From contig RAYR01000024.1 of the NCBI GenBank assembly GCA_003612405.1, positions 1 through 64,000 of the forward strand: DNA of 64,000 nt, in the 5' to 3' direction. The DNA comes from a bacterium 0.1xD8-71 (GTDB taxonomy: Bacteria; Bacillota; Clostridia; Lachnospirales; Lachnospiraceae). This document shows positions 27,601 through 36,761 of the stretch, piece after piece; within the stretch, counting starts at the first letter, position 1; each line of letters starts with the position of its first letter. The notes below the pieces were generated by a model that worked only from the letters and a program-made list of their open reading frames with translations, made no database searches and was not told where the DNA came from. A program made the translations under genes and the position numbers.

Positions 27601-27892
27601 GGTTAAGTCCGGCCTGTCCGCCCATATTCGGAAGCAGGGCGTCCGGTTTCTCTTTCAGGATAATCTGCTCCAACACCTTTGCCGTCAAGGGCTCAATATA
27701 TACTTTATCCGCAATATCGCCGTCTGTCATGATAGTTGCCGGATTAGAGTTCACCAGAATGACCTCCATGCCCTCTTCTTTCAAAGATCTGCATGCCTGG
27801 GTGCCTGCATAATCAAACTCCGCCGCCTGCCCGATCACGATCGGCCCGGAACCTATCACTAATACTCTCTTTACATTTGGATTCTTAGGCAT
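24677..27892 (-). CDS. carB: carbamoyl-phosphate synthase large subunit
   Basis: CarB makes carbamoyl phosphate from bicarbonate, glutamine-derived ammonia and two ATP, for arginine and pyrimidines. The 1071 residues contain both homologous halves: each begins with a GSGPI(V/R)IGQ motif (about residues 13 and 560) and holds an ATP-grasp domain with VEVNPRxSRSSALAS/VIEVNPRSSRT. The last 140 residues are the MGS-like regulatory domain. The start is 23 bases after carA. Confidence 0.97.
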   Translation of the reverse strand: MPKNPNVKRVLVIGSGPIVIGQAAEFDYAGTQACRSLKEEGMEVILVNSNPATIMTDGDIADKVYIEPLTAKVLEQIILKEKPDALLPNMGGQAGLNLGMELDESGFLKEHGVTLLGTTAQTIRKAEDRLEFKETMEKIGEPCAPSLVVENIEDGVAFAGKIGYPVVLRPAYTLGGSGGGIAHNQVQLEEILANGLRLSRVGQVLVERCIAGWKEIEYEVMRDGAGNCITVCNMENIDPVGVHTGDSIVVAPSQTLGDKEYQMLRSSALNIINELGITGGCNVQFALHPTSFEYCVIEVNPRVSRSSALASKATGYPIAKVAAKIALGYTLDEIKNAITGKTYASFEPTLDYCVVKIPRLPFDKFITAKRTLTTQMKATGEVMSIANNFEGALMKAIRSLEQHVDCLRSYDFTELSKEELLERLEVVDDQRIYIIAEAIRKGIDYETIHDITMVDVWFIDKIAILTEMEEALEKGPLTAELLKEAKRIEFPDTVIARITGKSEEEIKKMRYDNGIVAAFKMVDTCAAEFAATTPYYYSVFGSETEVEETHPKKKVLVLGSGPIRIGQGIEFDYCSVHATWAFAKAGYETIIINNNPETVSTDFDIADKLYFEPLTPEDVENIVNVEKPDGAVVQFGGQTAIKLTESLMKMGVPILGTKAEDVDAAEDRELFDKILEETEIPRAAGGTVYTAEQAKEVANRLGYPVLVRPSYVLGGQGMQIAISDEEIEEFMAVINRYEQDHPILVDKYLQGKELEVDAVCDGTDILIPGIMEHIERTGVHSGDSISVYPAPTVSEKVKETIAEYSRRLAKALHVIGLINIQFIAVEDEVYVIEVNPRSSRTVPYISKVTGIPIVDLATDVIIGKKIRDLGYEPGLQPAADYFAIKMPVFSFEKIRGAEISLGPEMKSTGECLGIARTFNEALYKAFLGAGVNLPKHKQMIITVKDADKGEAIEVARRFEKLGYIIYATRSTAKALNDAGVKARKVNKISQESPTVMDLILGHRIDLVIDTPTQGRDKNRDGFLIRRTAIETGVNCITAMDTAAALVTSLENAESQEEMTLIDVATIARRGK

Positions 27893-27915
27893 TTTACCCC
27901 TCCATCTCTATCCTT

Positions 27916-29100
27916 CTATCTCTCACGCATGTTCTCAATGAATCTGTCAAACAAATAGGACGAATCCTGCGGCCCGGGACATGCCTCCGGATGGAACTGC
28001 ACTGTAAAAACATTCTTTCCCGTATAGGAAAGCCCCTCGTTAGTGCCGTCATTGACATTAATAAACGCCGGTACAGCCACCTTGGGATCCAGCTTATCCA
28101 TATCCACCACATAACCGTGATTCTGGGAAGAAATATAGACTCTTCCCGTCTGAAGATCCTTCACCGGATGATTGCCGCCCCGGTGCCCATATTTCATCTT
28201 AAAGGTATCCGCTCCGGTAGCCAGCGCCATCAGCTGATGCCCAAGACAGATGGCAAAAATCGGCACATCAGCCTCGTACAGCTTTCGTATTTCTTCTATA
28301 ATACCAGTACACTCCTTGGGATCTCCGGGACCATTACTGAGCATAATACCATCGGGCTTGTCCGCCAGGATTTCTGCAGCTGTCGTCCATGCCGGATAGA
28401 CCGTCACATCACACCCCCTGGCCGCCAGGGATCTGGCTATATTGTCTTTGGCCCCCAGATCTAAAAGCGCCACCCGAAGCCCTGCACCGTTTAATTCCCG
28501 GACAAGGCTGGGTTTCTTCTCCCGGATGCCTGCCGCATAATCCGCTTTCCGGAATACACTGCTGCCTGAAAGAGGTCCGTTCTCCGACAGTTCCCTGGTG
28601 CCTTGCAGCATATATTTCTCATCACAGCTTACACGTTCCACTACCTTGCCGGTGGTATATGATTTTAACTTGGAAAGGATTTCGTCCAGATTATAATGCT
28701 CATTGGTAGTAATCATACCATTCATGGTACCTTTTTCACGGAGAATTCTGGTAAGTGCTCTGGTGTCGATTCCGGCGATACCCGGTACACCGTTTTGCTC
28801 AAGAAACTGCTGAATTGTAATATCACATCTGAAATTGCTGGGAACCCTGCTTAGTTCCCGCACGATAAAACCATCGGGCCAGGGACGCTTCGACTCCATA
28901 TCATCCTGACATATGCCATAATTACCGATCAGCGGATACGTCATACATACGGCCTGTCCCGCATAGGATGGATCCGTAAGCACTTCCAGGTAACCCGCCA
29001 TGGACGTATTAAAAACGATCTCACTGATAATCTCTTTCCTGGCCCCGATATGCGTCCCCTCAAACACGGTGCCGTCTTCCAAAATCAAGAATGTTTTCAT
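27916..29100 (-). CDS. carA: carbamoyl-phosphate synthase small subunit
   Basis: CarA hydrolyses glutamine and delivers ammonia to CarB. The N-terminal CPSase domain (FNTSMAGYLEVLTDPSY, YPLIGNYG) is followed by a class I glutamine amidotransferase domain with the catalytic Cys in FAICLGHQ and the His/Glu pair in QFHPEACPGP. At 394 residues it is slightly longer than usual. The leader of about 60 bases has no recognisable PyrR site. It starts a run carA-carB-orf-queH-argS. Confidence 0.96.
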   Translation of the reverse strand: MKTFLILEDGTVFEGTHIGARKEIISEIVFNTSMAGYLEVLTDPSYAGQAVCMTYPLIGNYGICQDDMESKRPWPDGFIVRELSRVPSNFRCDITIQQFLEQNGVPGIAGIDTRALTRILREKGTMNGMITTNEHYNLDEILSKLKSYTTGKVVERVSCDEKYMLQGTRELSENGPLSGSSVFRKADYAAGIREKKPSLVRELNGAGLRVALLDLGAKDNIARSLAARGCDVTVYPAWTTAAEILADKPDGIMLSNGPGDPKECTGIIEEIRKLYEADVPIFAICLGHQLMALATGADTFKMKYGHRGGNHPVKDLQTGRVYISSQNHGYVVDMDKLDPKVAVPAFINVNDGTNEGLSYTGKNVFTVQFHPEACPGPQDSSYLFDRFIENMRER

Positions 29101-29164
29101 CTTATGACCTGTCCCTTCTGTTGATGTGATTTATCCCCAGGATTGTATACTCCATAATCGCTTA

Positions 29165-29193
29165 ATTATAGCACAAGCAGGATAGGGCTTCAA
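29165..29193 (-). promoter_or_regulatory. carAB promoter
   Basis: Minus strand TTGAAG, 17-base spacer, TATAAT with an extended TGC just before it. It begins right after the trp terminator hairpin. Confidence 0.8.
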
Positions 29194-29196
29194 CTA

Positions 29197-29231
29197 AATA
29201 TTGCAGGACAAAGACTTTATCCTGCAATATT
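29197..29231 (-). terminator. long hairpin at the end of the trp operon
   Basis: Arms 29197-29213 and 29215-29231 pair at 17 positions (one G-U) around a single central base, starting eight bases after the trpA stop. Only a weak T run follows (ATTTAGTT). It separates the trp operon from the carAB promoter. Confidence 0.75.
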
Positions 29232-29239
29232 CCATGACC

Positions 29240-30019
29240 TTATGAAACTTTCCTTATTGCTTCCTTCATCTCCCGCACATACGCACCCACATAGGCAGGC
29301 GCCTCTTTTCCGTACTTCTCAATCAGCTTTACAATCGCAGATCCCACAATGGCACCGTCAGATATGCCGGCCATCTTTGCCCCCTGCTGCGGCGTGGAAA
29401 TGCCAAAGCCGATGGCACAGGGAATCTCCGTATTCTGTCTGACCACGCTCACAATGGATTCCAGGTCTGTCTTAATCTCGCTCCTGGTTCCGGTCACGCC
29501 CAGACTCGAGACAATATAGAGAAACCCTTCTGCCTCCCTGGCAATCATGGCAATCCGGTTTTCCGAAGTGGGTGCAATCAGGGAAATCAGATTCACACCA
29601 TATGCATGACAAAGTGGCAGGAACTCTTCCTTTTCCTCAAACGGAAGATCCGGAAGAATAATGCCGTCCATCCCGATTTCATGACAAGTAGAGAAGAATC
29701 GTTCCGCCCCATAGGAAAACACCACATTGGCATAGGTCATAAACACCATCGGCACCTCTACATCCTGCCGCAGTCCTCTCACCAGATCAAATATCTTATC
29801 GGTAGTCACACCTCCCGTCAACGCCCGCAGATTAGCTCCCTGGATTACCGGCCCTTCCGCAGTGGGATCTGAGAATGGAATCCCCAGTTCAATGAGATCT
29901 GCGCCATTATCCACAGCGGCACGCACACAGGCGGCGGTAGTCTCTAAATCGGGATCTCCACAAGTGATAAAGGCGATAAACGCCTTGTTCTTTGCAAAAG
30001 CCTTTCCTATTCTAGTCAT
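29240..30019 (-). CDS. trpA: tryptophan synthase alpha subunit
   Basis: TrpA cleaves indole-3-glycerol phosphate and channels indole to TrpB. TIM-barrel motifs: the catalytic Glu in [11 protein letters not shown] (the following Asp is the second catalytic residue), GFGISTPQQ and [11 protein letters not shown] at the phosphate site. The ATG at 30019 overlaps the end of trpB by eight bases and has GGAGG six bases upstream. Last gene of the trp operon. Confidence 0.96.
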   Translation of the reverse strand: MTRIGKAFAKNKAFIAFITCGDPDLETTAACVRAAVDNGADLIELGIPFSDPTAEGPVIQGANLRALTGGVTTDKIFDLVRGLRQDVEVPMVFMTYANVVFSYGAERFFSTCHEIGMDGIILPDLPFEEKEEFLPLCHAYGVNLISLIAPTSENRIAMIAREAEGFLYIVSSLGVTGTRSEIKTDLESIVSVVRQNTEIPCAIGFGISTPQQGAKMAGISDGAIVGSAIVKLIEKYGKEAPAYVGAYVREMKEAIRKVS

Positions 30020-31202
30020 GAATATCCTCCCCTCTGTAACGCGCAATTGCCGCACAATCCTTATCTCCCCTGCCGGAAATCGTAATCACAATAATCTGCT
30101 CCTTTTCCATAACAGTCGCAATTTTTCTGGCATAGGCGATGGCATGGGCCGACTCTATGGCCGGGATAATGCCCTCTGTCCTTGACAGATATTCAAAGGC
30201 TTCCACCGCTTCCTCATCCGTGACCGGCACATACTGTGCTCTGCCAATATCATGCAGATATGCATGTTCCGGCCCGATTCCCGGATAATCAAGCCCTGCC
30301 GAGATCGAATAGACCGGTGCGATCTGTCCGTATCCGTCCTGACAGAAATAAGACTTCATGCCATGAAAAATCCCCAGCCGTCCCGTACTGATGGTTGCCG
30401 CCGTCTCGAAGGTATCTATGCCTCTGCCCGCCGCCTCACAGCCAATCAGCTTAACATCCGCATCATCTATAAAGTGATAAAAACTGCCCATGGCATTGGA
30501 ACCGCCGCCCACACAGGCAATCACTGCATCCGGAAGCTTCCCTTCCTTCTCCATCAGCTGCGCCTTGATTTCCCTGGAAATAACTGCCTGGAAATCGCGG
30601 ACGATAGTGGGAAAAGGATGGGGGCCCATCACAGAACCCAGACAGTAATGGGTATCTGCAATCCGGGAAGTCCACTCTCTCATGGCCTCGGATACTGCAT
30701 CTTTCAGAGTGCCTGTGCCTGTCTTAACCGGAATAACCTCCGCTCCCAGAAGCCGCATACGATAGACATTAAGAGCCTGTCTGACGGTATCCTCCTCTCC
30801 CATGAACACCACGCACTCCATACCCAGCAGAGCTGCCGCCGTGGCCGTGGCCACCCCATGCTGACCCGCCCCGGTCTCCGCAATCAGTCTGGTCTTGCCC
30901 ATCTTCTTAGCCAAAAGAGCCTGCCCCAGCACATTGTTGATCTTATGGGAACCGGTATGATTCAAATCCTCTCTTTTTAAATAAATCTTGGCCCCGCCCA
31001 GATCCTCAGTCATCTTCCGGGCAAAATACAGCCTGGACGGCCGTCCTGCATATTCATTAAAAAGCTCAGTTAATTCCTGATTGAACTGCTTATCCTCCTT
31101 ATAATGATTATATGCCTCTTCCAGTTCGATGACCGCGTTCATCAATGTTTCCGGAATATATTGTCCTCCATGGACACCAAAACGCCCGTTATGATTTGTC
31201 AT
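30012..31202 (-). CDS. trpB: tryptophan synthase beta subunit
   Basis: PLP enzyme joining indole and serine to make tryptophan. The PLP lysine is in HTGSHKINN; the phosphate-binding loop is GGGSNAMG; the [12 protein letters not shown] segment binds substrate. At 396 residues this is a standard TrpB1. The ATG overlaps the trpF stop as ATGA, so translation is coupled. Confidence 0.97.
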   Translation of the reverse strand: MTNHNGRFGVHGGQYIPETLMNAVIELEEAYNHYKEDKQFNQELTELFNEYAGRPSRLYFARKMTEDLGGAKIYLKREDLNHTGSHKINNVLGQALLAKKMGKTRLIAETGAGQHGVATATAAALLGMECVVFMGEEDTVRQALNVYRMRLLGAEVIPVKTGTGTLKDAVSEAMREWTSRIADTHYCLGSVMGPHPFPTIVRDFQAVISREIKAQLMEKEGKLPDAVIACVGGGSNAMGSFYHFIDDADVKLIGCEAAGRGIDTFETAATISTGRLGIFHGMKSYFCQDGYGQIAPVYSISAGLDYPGIGPEHAYLHDIGRAQYVPVTDEEAVEAFEYLSRTEGIIPAIESAHAIAYARKIATVMEKEQIIVITISGRGDKDCAAIARYRGEDIHD

Positions 31203-31843
31203 GATTTTCTATCTCCATTCCTTATTATTCTATTTACGGTTTCCGGATTTCTTATCTTCTCCACAAAAGCCCGCATTTTCTCCGCATCCTTATATCCGTC
31301 CGTCTCAATACCGGAACTGACATCCACCACATAAGGCCGCCATCGTCTGACCGCCTCACCCACCGTATCCGCATCAAGGCCGCCTGCCAGAAAATAAGGT
31401 CTGTCAATGTGTGTGAGCAGCTGCCAGTCAAAAGCAGTGCCTGTTCCGCCCTTGCCGGAATCCAGAAGTACATAATCTGCCGGGCTCTCCTGTGCTCTTT
31501 TGATATCGTTCCTGTCTTCTACCCGAAATGCCTTGATAATCAGTTTATCTGTCAATGACCGCAGATGTCTGATATAGCCCTCATCTTCCCGGCCGTGAAG
31601 CTGTACCGCATCTATGATGCCCTCATCCAGCAAGTCTTTGATGACTTCCCTGTCCGCATCCACAAATACACCCACTGCCGTGATATCCGGATGAAGCATT
31701 TTTTTGAGAGCCGCCGCCTGTTCACAAGATATATAACGCTTGCTATTATTCACAAAAACAAACCCGATGTATTCCGGCATAAGTATATTGGCTGTCTCTA
31801 TATCGCAGGGCCTCATAAGGCCGCAGAGCTTTATTTTTGTCAT
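31199..31843 (-). CDS. trpF: phosphoribosylanthranilate isomerase
   Basis: TrpF isomerises phosphoribosylanthranilate to CdRP. Barrel motifs: N-terminal KLCGL with the catalytic Cys, [32 protein letters not shown] and [10 protein letters not shown]. At 214 residues it is a stand-alone TrpF, not fused to TrpC. Its ATG overlaps the trpC stop by four bases. Confidence 0.95.
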   Translation of the reverse strand: MTKIKLCGLMRPCDIETANILMPEYIGFVFVNNSKRYISCEQAAALKKMLHPDITAVGVFVDADREVIKDLLDEGIIDAVQLHGREDEGYIRHLRSLTDKLIIKAFRVEDRNDIKRAQESPADYVLLDSGKGGTGTAFDWQLLTHIDRPYFLAGGLDADTVGEAVRRWRPYVVDVSSGIETDGYKDAEKMRAFVEKIRNPETVNRIIRNGDRKS

Positions 31844-32631
31844 CGTTGTTTTGCCGCCTCCCGCAGTGCCGCCAACATTTCCTTCTTATCGTCTGCCCGC
31901 ATCAATGCCTCTCCGACCAACACCGCATCCGCACCCATCTCTGCAAGCCGCCTCACATCCTCCGGCCCCTGCACACCGCTCTCGGAGACAAACAGGACAT
32001 CGGTAGAAATCAACGACCGCAGTCTGCGGCTGTTATCCGTATCTACCGTAAAATCTTTCAGATTCCGGTTATTGACCCCGATGATATGCGCCCCGGCAGA
32101 CAAAGCCTTTTCGACTTCTGCTTCGTCATGGGCTTCCACCAGGGCAGAGAGTCCCAGTGTCTCACAGACTGCCAGATATTCTCTCATCTGCGCCTCACTT
32201 AGGATGGCACAGATCAGAAGCACTGCCGATGCGCCAAGCACCCTGGCCTCATAGATCATATACTCATCCACCGTAAAGTCCTTGCGCAGGCAGGGTATCT
32301 TCACCGCCTCAGCAATTTCCTGTAGATATCTGTCACTGCCCAGAAACCATTTCGGTTCCGTCAATACCGAAATACAGTCTGCACCGGCCGCTTCATATTC
32401 CCCGGCAATCTGTACATAGGGAAAATCCGGTGCAATCAGGCCCTTGGAAGGGGATGCCTTCTTGCACTCGCAGATAAAGGAAATCCCGGGGGTTCGCAAG
32501 GCTTTCTCAAAAGAATAATCTCCCTGTTTCATGGATAGCGCCTGTTTTTTTATTTCTGCAAGCGATATTGTTTTTTTAGCCTGCTCTGTACGATATTGGG
32601 CATGTTCCGCCAGTTGTTCTAAAATGTTCAT
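31840..32631 (-). CDS. trpC: indole-3-glycerol phosphate synthase
   Basis: TrpC closes the indole ring from CdRP. Motifs: FICECKKASPSKG, the LRKDFTVD lysine, GVNNRNLKDF and FVSESGV. I start at the ATG at 32631 (MNILEQLAEH), the usual family start; an in-frame ATG at 32658 is possible, and neither has an ideal ribosome site. It is followed by trpF with a four-base overlap. Confidence 0.94.
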   Translation of the reverse strand: MNILEQLAEHAQYRTEQAKKTISLAEIKKQALSMKQGDYSFEKALRTPGISFICECKKASPSKGLIAPDFPYVQIAGEYEAAGADCISVLTEPKWFLGSDRYLQEIAEAVKIPCLRKDFTVDEYMIYEARVLGASAVLLICAILSEAQMREYLAVCETLGLSALVEAHDEAEVEKALSAGAHIIGVNNRNLKDFTVDTDNSRRLRSLISTDVLFVSESGVQGPEDVRRLAEMGADAVLVGEALMRADDKKEMLAALREAAKQR

Positions 32632-32694
32632 CACTATAACTAATCTCCATTCCTTCATTAATGGTCATTCCAAAGCATCCTGCTTCTCAAATAA

Positions 32695-33726
32695 TTACAC
32701 CTGTTCTTCGGGCCGGTTACTCACCGCAATCAATTTCTCAAGGGTCCCAAGCGCCTTCCCTGAATCAATCAGATGCGCTGCCAGCGTCACGCCATCTTTC
32801 ATACTATCGGCTTTACCGCCGATATAGAGGGCTGCCCCGGCGTTCATCAACACGGCATCTCTCTTGTGTCCCTTTTCTCCCCGTAGGATTGCACGCGTTA
32901 TTTCTGCATTTTCCTCTGGGGTGCCTCCTTCCAGATCGGCCTTCGTACAACGAGCAAACCCAAAATCTTCAGGAGATATGGTATAAGACTTAAACCAACC
33001 ATCCTTGAACTCACAGACCGTAGTGGGCGCACTCATGGAAATCTCATCCAGTTTATCCTGTCCGTATACCACCATACCGCGCTCCACGCCGAGACTGATA
33101 AGCACCTGCGCCAGGGGTTCCACCAGGTATTCATCATACACCCCCAGAAGCTGCCTTTTCGGACTGCCGGGATTGGTCAGAGGACCCAGGATATTAAATA
33201 CCGTACGAAATCCTAATTCTTTACGGATTGCCCCCACATATTTCATGGAAGAATGATACTTCTGTGCAAAAAAGAAACACATACCCACTTCCTGTAAAAG
33301 TTCCACACAGCGCTCAGAACTCTGCTCGATATTGACACCAAGAGCTTCCAGACAGTCCGCTGTTCCGCACTGGGAAGAAGCCGCCCGGTTGCCGTGTTTG
33401 GCCACCTTCATACCCCCTGCCGCCGCCACCAGCGCCGAAGTGGTGGAGATATTAAAGCTGTGGGCATTGTCGCCTCCGGTCCCAACAATCTCAAATAAAT
33501 CCATATCTGTATGCACCTTCGTGGCATGATCGCGCATGGCCGCCGCACACCCTGCAATCTCATCGGTGGTCTCCGCCCTGGCGCTTTTGGTAGAGAGTGC
33601 CGCCAGGAACGCGGCGTTCTGGGTAGGAGAAGTCTCCCCGCTCATAATCTCATTCATCACGGTGTATGCTTCGTCATAAGTGAGATCCCCTTTGTTTACG
33701 ATTTTGACAATTGCTTCTTTGATCAT
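32695..33726 (-). CDS. trpD: anthranilate phosphoribosyltransferase
   Basis: TrpD transfers phosphoribose from PRPP to anthranilate. Motifs: [14 protein letters not shown] (PRPP and anthranilate site) and [15 protein letters not shown]. At about 343 residues it is the unfused TrpD. The ATG at 33726 (MIKEAIVKI) matches family starts and has AGGAAGGG upstream; an ATG at 33750 lacks a ribosome site. Confidence 0.95.
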   Translation of the reverse strand: MIKEAIVKIVNKGDLTYDEAYTVMNEIMSGETSPTQNAAFLAALSTKSARAETTDEIAGCAAAMRDHATKVHTDMDLFEIVGTGGDNAHSFNISTTSALVAAAGGMKVAKHGNRAASSQCGTADCLEALGVNIEQSSERCVELLQEVGMCFFFAQKYHSSMKYVGAIRKELGFRTVFNILGPLTNPGSPKRQLLGVYDEYLVEPLAQVLISLGVERGMVVYGQDKLDEISMSAPTTVCEFKDGWFKSYTISPEDFGFARCTKADLEGGTPEENAEITRAILRGEKGHKRDAVLMNAGAALYIGGKADSMKDGVTLAAHLIDSGKALGTLEKLIAVSNRPEEQV

Positions 33727-33757
33727 AACTTGTGCCCTTCCTTTCTGCATCCTTAAT

Positions 33758-34327
33758 TCAAATATTTCTGATAAAATTCTCTATCATCTGCCTTCCGTCC
33801 GGTGTCATAATCGATTCCGGATGAAATTGTACCCCATAAATCGGATACTCTTTATGCTGCACCGCCATCACCTCCCCATCTGCCGTACGTGTCACAATCC
33901 GCAGAGATGCCGGCATCGTCTCCTCGTCCGCCGCCAGCGAATGATATCTCGCCACATAAGCTTTATCCGGGCAGCCGCGAAACAGTGGACAATCCTTATC
34001 AAAAACAACTTCCGACTGTTTGCCGTGCATCAGCGCTTTCGCATAAGTAACGGTTGCTCCGTAAGCAGCACAGATTGCCTGATGGCCCAGACAAACCCCA
34101 AGAGTCGGTATTTCTTTACCCAGTGTCTTTGCCGCCTCCATGTTGACTCCCGCCTTCTCCGGCCGCCCCGGTCCCGGGGAAAGAATGATATGATCCGGCG
34201 CCAGTGCTTTGATTTCCTCCACTGACAGTTCATCATTCCGGATCACACGGATATCAGGTTCTATCTCTCCCACCATCTGGTAGAGGTTGTAGGAAAAACT
34301 GTCATAATTGTCAATCAGTATTATCAT
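33758..34327 (-). CDS. trpG: anthranilate synthase component II (glutamine amidotransferase)
   Basis: Class I glutamine amidotransferase feeding ammonia to TrpE. Motifs: N-terminal [21 protein letters not shown], catalytic Cys in GVCLGHQAI and the His/Glu pair in QFHPESIMT. At 189 residues it is the normal stand-alone size. It may also serve PabB (amphibolic TrpG/PabA); no pabB is in this window. Confidence 0.95.
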   Translation of the reverse strand: MIILIDNYDSFSYNLYQMVGEIEPDIRVIRNDELSVEEIKALAPDHIILSPGPGRPEKAGVNMEAAKTLGKEIPTLGVCLGHQAICAAYGATVTYAKALMHGKQSEVVFDKDCPLFRGCPDKAYVARYHSLAADEETMPASLRIVTRTADGEVMAVQHKEYPIYGVQFHPESIMTPDGRQMIENFIRNI

Positions 34328-34393
34328 GCTTATGGTCCTGCTCCTTTCTCAGCATATATCTTCACTTTCAACCCTTTCTTGAGGGTTCCTGAT

Positions 34394-35860
34394 TCAGTCT
34401 GCCTCATCCTGTGCCAGTTCCAACGCCCTGAGAACTGCTTTTGCCTTATTGATGCACTCCTGATACTCTTTCTCCGGTTCTGAATCTGCCACAATCCCTG
34501 CACCGCTTCTGACAAATACCCGGCCGTTTTTCTTATAGGCAATGCGGATAGCGATGCAGGTGTCCATATTGCCGGTAAAATCAATATAGCCAATGGCTCC
34601 GCCGTAAATCCCCCGTTTATTATTTTCCAGTTCCCCAATGAGCTGACAGGCTCGGATTTTCGGTGCCCCAGACAGGGTTCCCGCCGGCAGTACCGCCTCA
34701 ATGGCAGAAAGTGCATCGAACGCTTCCCTGATCTCACCCCGCACCGTGGAACCAATGTGCATCACATGTGAGTATCTCTCTATGGAATGAAATTTTTCTA
34801 CCTGTACCGTACCGAATTTACTGATTTTACCCAGATCATTACGGCCTAAATCCACTAACATATTATGCTCCGCCAGTTCCTTGGCATCTGCAAGCAGCTC
34901 CTCCTCCAGTTTCTTATCTTCTTCCTCTGTCCTGCCCCTGGGCCTCGTTCCCGCCAATGGAAACGTATGAAGCACACCGTTCTCCAGCTTCACAAGCGTC
35001 TCAGGCGAGGCGCCCGCCACTTCTACATCCGTCCCCGAAAAGTAGAACATATACGGGGAGGGATTCATGGTACGAAGAATCCTGTAGGTATCTAACAGAC
35101 TTCCCGCAAAAGGTGCTTCCAGCCTGTTGGAAAGGACGATCTGGAAAATATCGCCTTCACGGATATAACCTTTGGCCCGCTCCACAATTTCACAATATGC
35201 CGCTTTGTCAAACAGCGGCGTCACCTCTCCAAGAATCCTCCCCTTCTCTTCTTTTTTCTTCTCACCCGTGCGCAGTAAACCGGCAAGTTGATGCAGTTCC
35301 CGTACCGCCTTGTTATACCCGGCTTCTGCCTCAGAAATCTGCATATTCACGATCAGGACAATTTTCTGGCGGAAATTATCAAAAGCGATAACTTTGTCAA
35401 AAAGCATCAGATCCACATCCTTGAAAGCCTCCGTATCCTGTACTCCCACTCTGATTGAAGGCTCACTGTATCCTAAATAATCATAAGCAAAGTATCCCAC
35501 CAGACCGCCGGTAAAAGACGGAAGACAGTCAAACCGCGGGCTTTTGTATTCCTGAAGAATCTGCCGCAGATAAGCGGACGGATTCTCTGTCTTAAAAGTA
35601 AGGTCACCGGCTTTCATCTCTCCATCCAGACAGGTAATCTCCATTTTGGGGTCAAAGCCCAGAAATGTATAGCGCCCCCACTTTTCTTTCTCCGTCACCG
35701 ATTCCAGCATATAGCAGTGGGTGGATATATTTTTGAGGATTTTAAGTGCCTCTATCGGGGTGCAGATATCGGAAAGCATTTCGCAGCTGACCGGACATAT
35801 TTTGTATGTTCCGTCCGCTGTAATCCGTTGTATTTCCTCGTAAGATGGTAAGATTTTCAT
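34394..35860 (-). CDS. trpE: anthranilate synthase component I
   Basis: TrpE makes anthranilate from chorismate and TrpG-derived ammonia. The N-terminal domain carries the tryptophan feedback site (MLESVTEKEKWGRYTFLG). The chorismate-binding domain has GTRPRGRTEEED, LVDLGRNDLG, HIGSTVRG and PAGTLSGAPKIRA. The ATG at 35860 has GGAGGAG eight bases upstream. First gene of the trp operon, about 170 bases downstream of the T-box terminator. Confidence 0.96.
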   Translation of the reverse strand: MKILPSYEEIQRITADGTYKICPVSCEMLSDICTPIEALKILKNISTHCYMLESVTEKEKWGRYTFLGFDPKMEITCLDGEMKAGDLTFKTENPSAYLRQILQEYKSPRFDCLPSFTGGLVGYFAYDYLGYSEPSIRVGVQDTEAFKDVDLMLFDKVIAFDNFRQKIVLIVNMQISEAEAGYNKAVRELHQLAGLLRTGEKKKEEKGRILGEVTPLFDKAAYCEIVERAKGYIREGDIFQIVLSNRLEAPFAGSLLDTYRILRTMNPSPYMFYFSGTDVEVAGASPETLVKLENGVLHTFPLAGTRPRGRTEEEDKKLEEELLADAKELAEHNMLVDLGRNDLGKISKFGTVQVEKFHSIERYSHVMHIGSTVRGEIREAFDALSAIEAVLPAGTLSGAPKIRACQLIGELENNKRGIYGGAIGYIDFTGNMDTCIAIRIAYKKNGRVFVRSGAGIVADSEPEKEYQECINKAKAVLRALELAQDEAD

Positions 35861-35867
35861 GATAATT

Positions 35868-36019
35868 GCTCCTCCTTCTGACTCTGCCCATTTCATTCCC
35901 AACCAGCATCAGCAGACTTGAAATGTTTCACATTTCAAGTTCGCGTTGCTCGTCATAAGTCGTCTCAGACAGTCTTGCATGCAGGCATGCATCCTGTCTG
36001 CTCCTCCTTCTGACTCTGC
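35868..36019 (-). repeat. structured segment flanked by 20-bp direct repeats in the trpE leader
   Basis: GCTCCTCCTTCTGACTCTGC occurs at 35868-35887 and again at 36000-36019; on the minus strand each copy carries a GGAGGAG ribosome site, and the nearer one serves trpE. Between them lie a perfect 11-pair hairpin (35916-35926/35930-35940), a second hairpin (35966-35972/35994-36000 with an inner TGCATG/CATGCA), and an 11-base long-range pairing of 35906-35916 with 36016-36026. It looks like an insertion that duplicated the ribosome-site region, or an intact extra leader element. Confidence 0.65.
35909..35992 (-). CDS. possible 27-codon leader ORF before trpE
   Basis: An ATG at 35992 lies about ten bases after the upstream copy of the GGAGGAG site and opens a 27-codon frame (MHACMQDCLRR..., ending at TGA 35909). 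It has no tryptophan codons, so it is not a classic trp attenuator peptide. It may be chance, since the DNA is constrained by two hairpins. Confidence 0.25.
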   Translation of the reverse strand: MHACMQDCLRRLMTSNANLKCETFQVC

Positions 36020-36029
36020 TGATGCGCGC

Positions 36030-36320
36030 AAAAAAACGCCCCTGACAAAAACATTGTTTTTGTCAAGGACGAATCATAAACTCTATCCGCGGTGCCACCT
36101 TGATTCACGAAAATACTCCGTGCGCTTAGCAGGATACCATCATATCCCCGGCAACTGACGTATGCCCACACGTTGCAGAATACTTTGCGCCATGCGCATT
36201 TGACTGCACCCTCAGCGGTCCATTTGATGACTTGTTTCTTACCTGACTCTCAGCAACACAGGTTCTCTGTAAAGGCATTATCACCGTTATCTCCGCTTCA
36301 ACGGTTTAACTCATTAAATT
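36030..36320 (-). ncRNA. T-box leader (Trp) of the trp operon
   Basis: The T-box sequence GGTGGCACCGCGG is on the minus strand at 36087-36099. Downstream is a 16-pair terminator (36037-36052/36056-36071) with a seven-T tract at 36030-36036. Upstream, Stem I-like sequence contains the probable specifier TGG at 36220-36222 (in AAATGGACCGCTGAGGG), the Trp codon. Uncharged tRNA-Trp would stabilise the antiterminator and switch on trpEGDCFBA. Confidence 0.95.
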
Positions 36321-36326
36321 TTCTAT

Positions 36327-36355
36327 AGAATACCACTTGAAAAAAGCACTGTCAA
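36327..36355 (-). promoter_or_regulatory. trp operon promoter
   Basis: Minus strand TTGACA, 17-base spacer, TATTCT. The -35 begins five bases after the stop codon of the Rrf2 gene. Confidence 0.85.
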
Positions 36356-36359
36356 GACT

Positions 36360-36761
36360 TTATTTCACTAAATCGGATAAAACGATTCCATCAAAATAGG
36401 TATTGGTAAGTCGATAAAACTCCTCCCACATGGGCAATGTCTTACAGGTACCCGCACGCTCACAAGTGTTTTCCTCACAGCCAAGGCAGGCCACCGGTGC
36501 AAGATCTCCCTCTGTAAGACGCAGAATATCCCCAACACGGTATCTGTCCGGTGTATAGGTCAGACGATACCCTCCGCCTTTTCCCTGGAGCCCTTCAATC
36601 AGTTTGTTTTTGGTCAGAACAGGAAGAATACGCTCCAGATATTTCAAGGAAATATTCTGTCTTTTGGCGACCTCCTTCATGGGGACATAGCCGTTCCCAT
36701 AGTTTTGCGCCAGATCAATCATCACACGGAGCGCATATCTTCCTTTCGTCGAAATCATCAT
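36360..36761 (-). CDS. Rrf2 family transcriptional regulator (IscR/CymR-like)
   Basis: A 133-residue winged-helix regulator. The N-terminus (STKGRYALRVMIDLA, then RQNISLKYLERIL) is the standard Rrf2 HTH. The C-terminal part has four cysteines in CLGCEENTCERAGTC, so it could bind an Fe-S cluster like IscR. I start at the ATG at 36761, which overlaps the iscU stop as ATGA and has GGAG six bases upstream. As the last gene of metY-cysK-iscS-iscU it probably controls that operon through the palindrome at 40791-40817. Confidence 0.9.
   Translation of the reverse strand: MMISTKGRYALRVMIDLAQNYGNGYVPMKEVAKRQNISLKYLERILPVLTKNKLIEGLQGKGGGYRLTYTPDRYRVGDILRLTEGDLAPVACLGCEENTCERAGTCKTLPMWEEFYRLTNTYFDGIVLSDLVK

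Noticed and set aside
29101..29164. PyrR-type attenuator before carA
   Set aside because: The leader is about 60 bases with no anti-antiterminator or terminator.
36030..36071. Separate intrinsic terminator of the Rrf2 operon
   Set aside because: It belongs to the T-box leader; the trp promoter lies between it and the Rrf2 gene.
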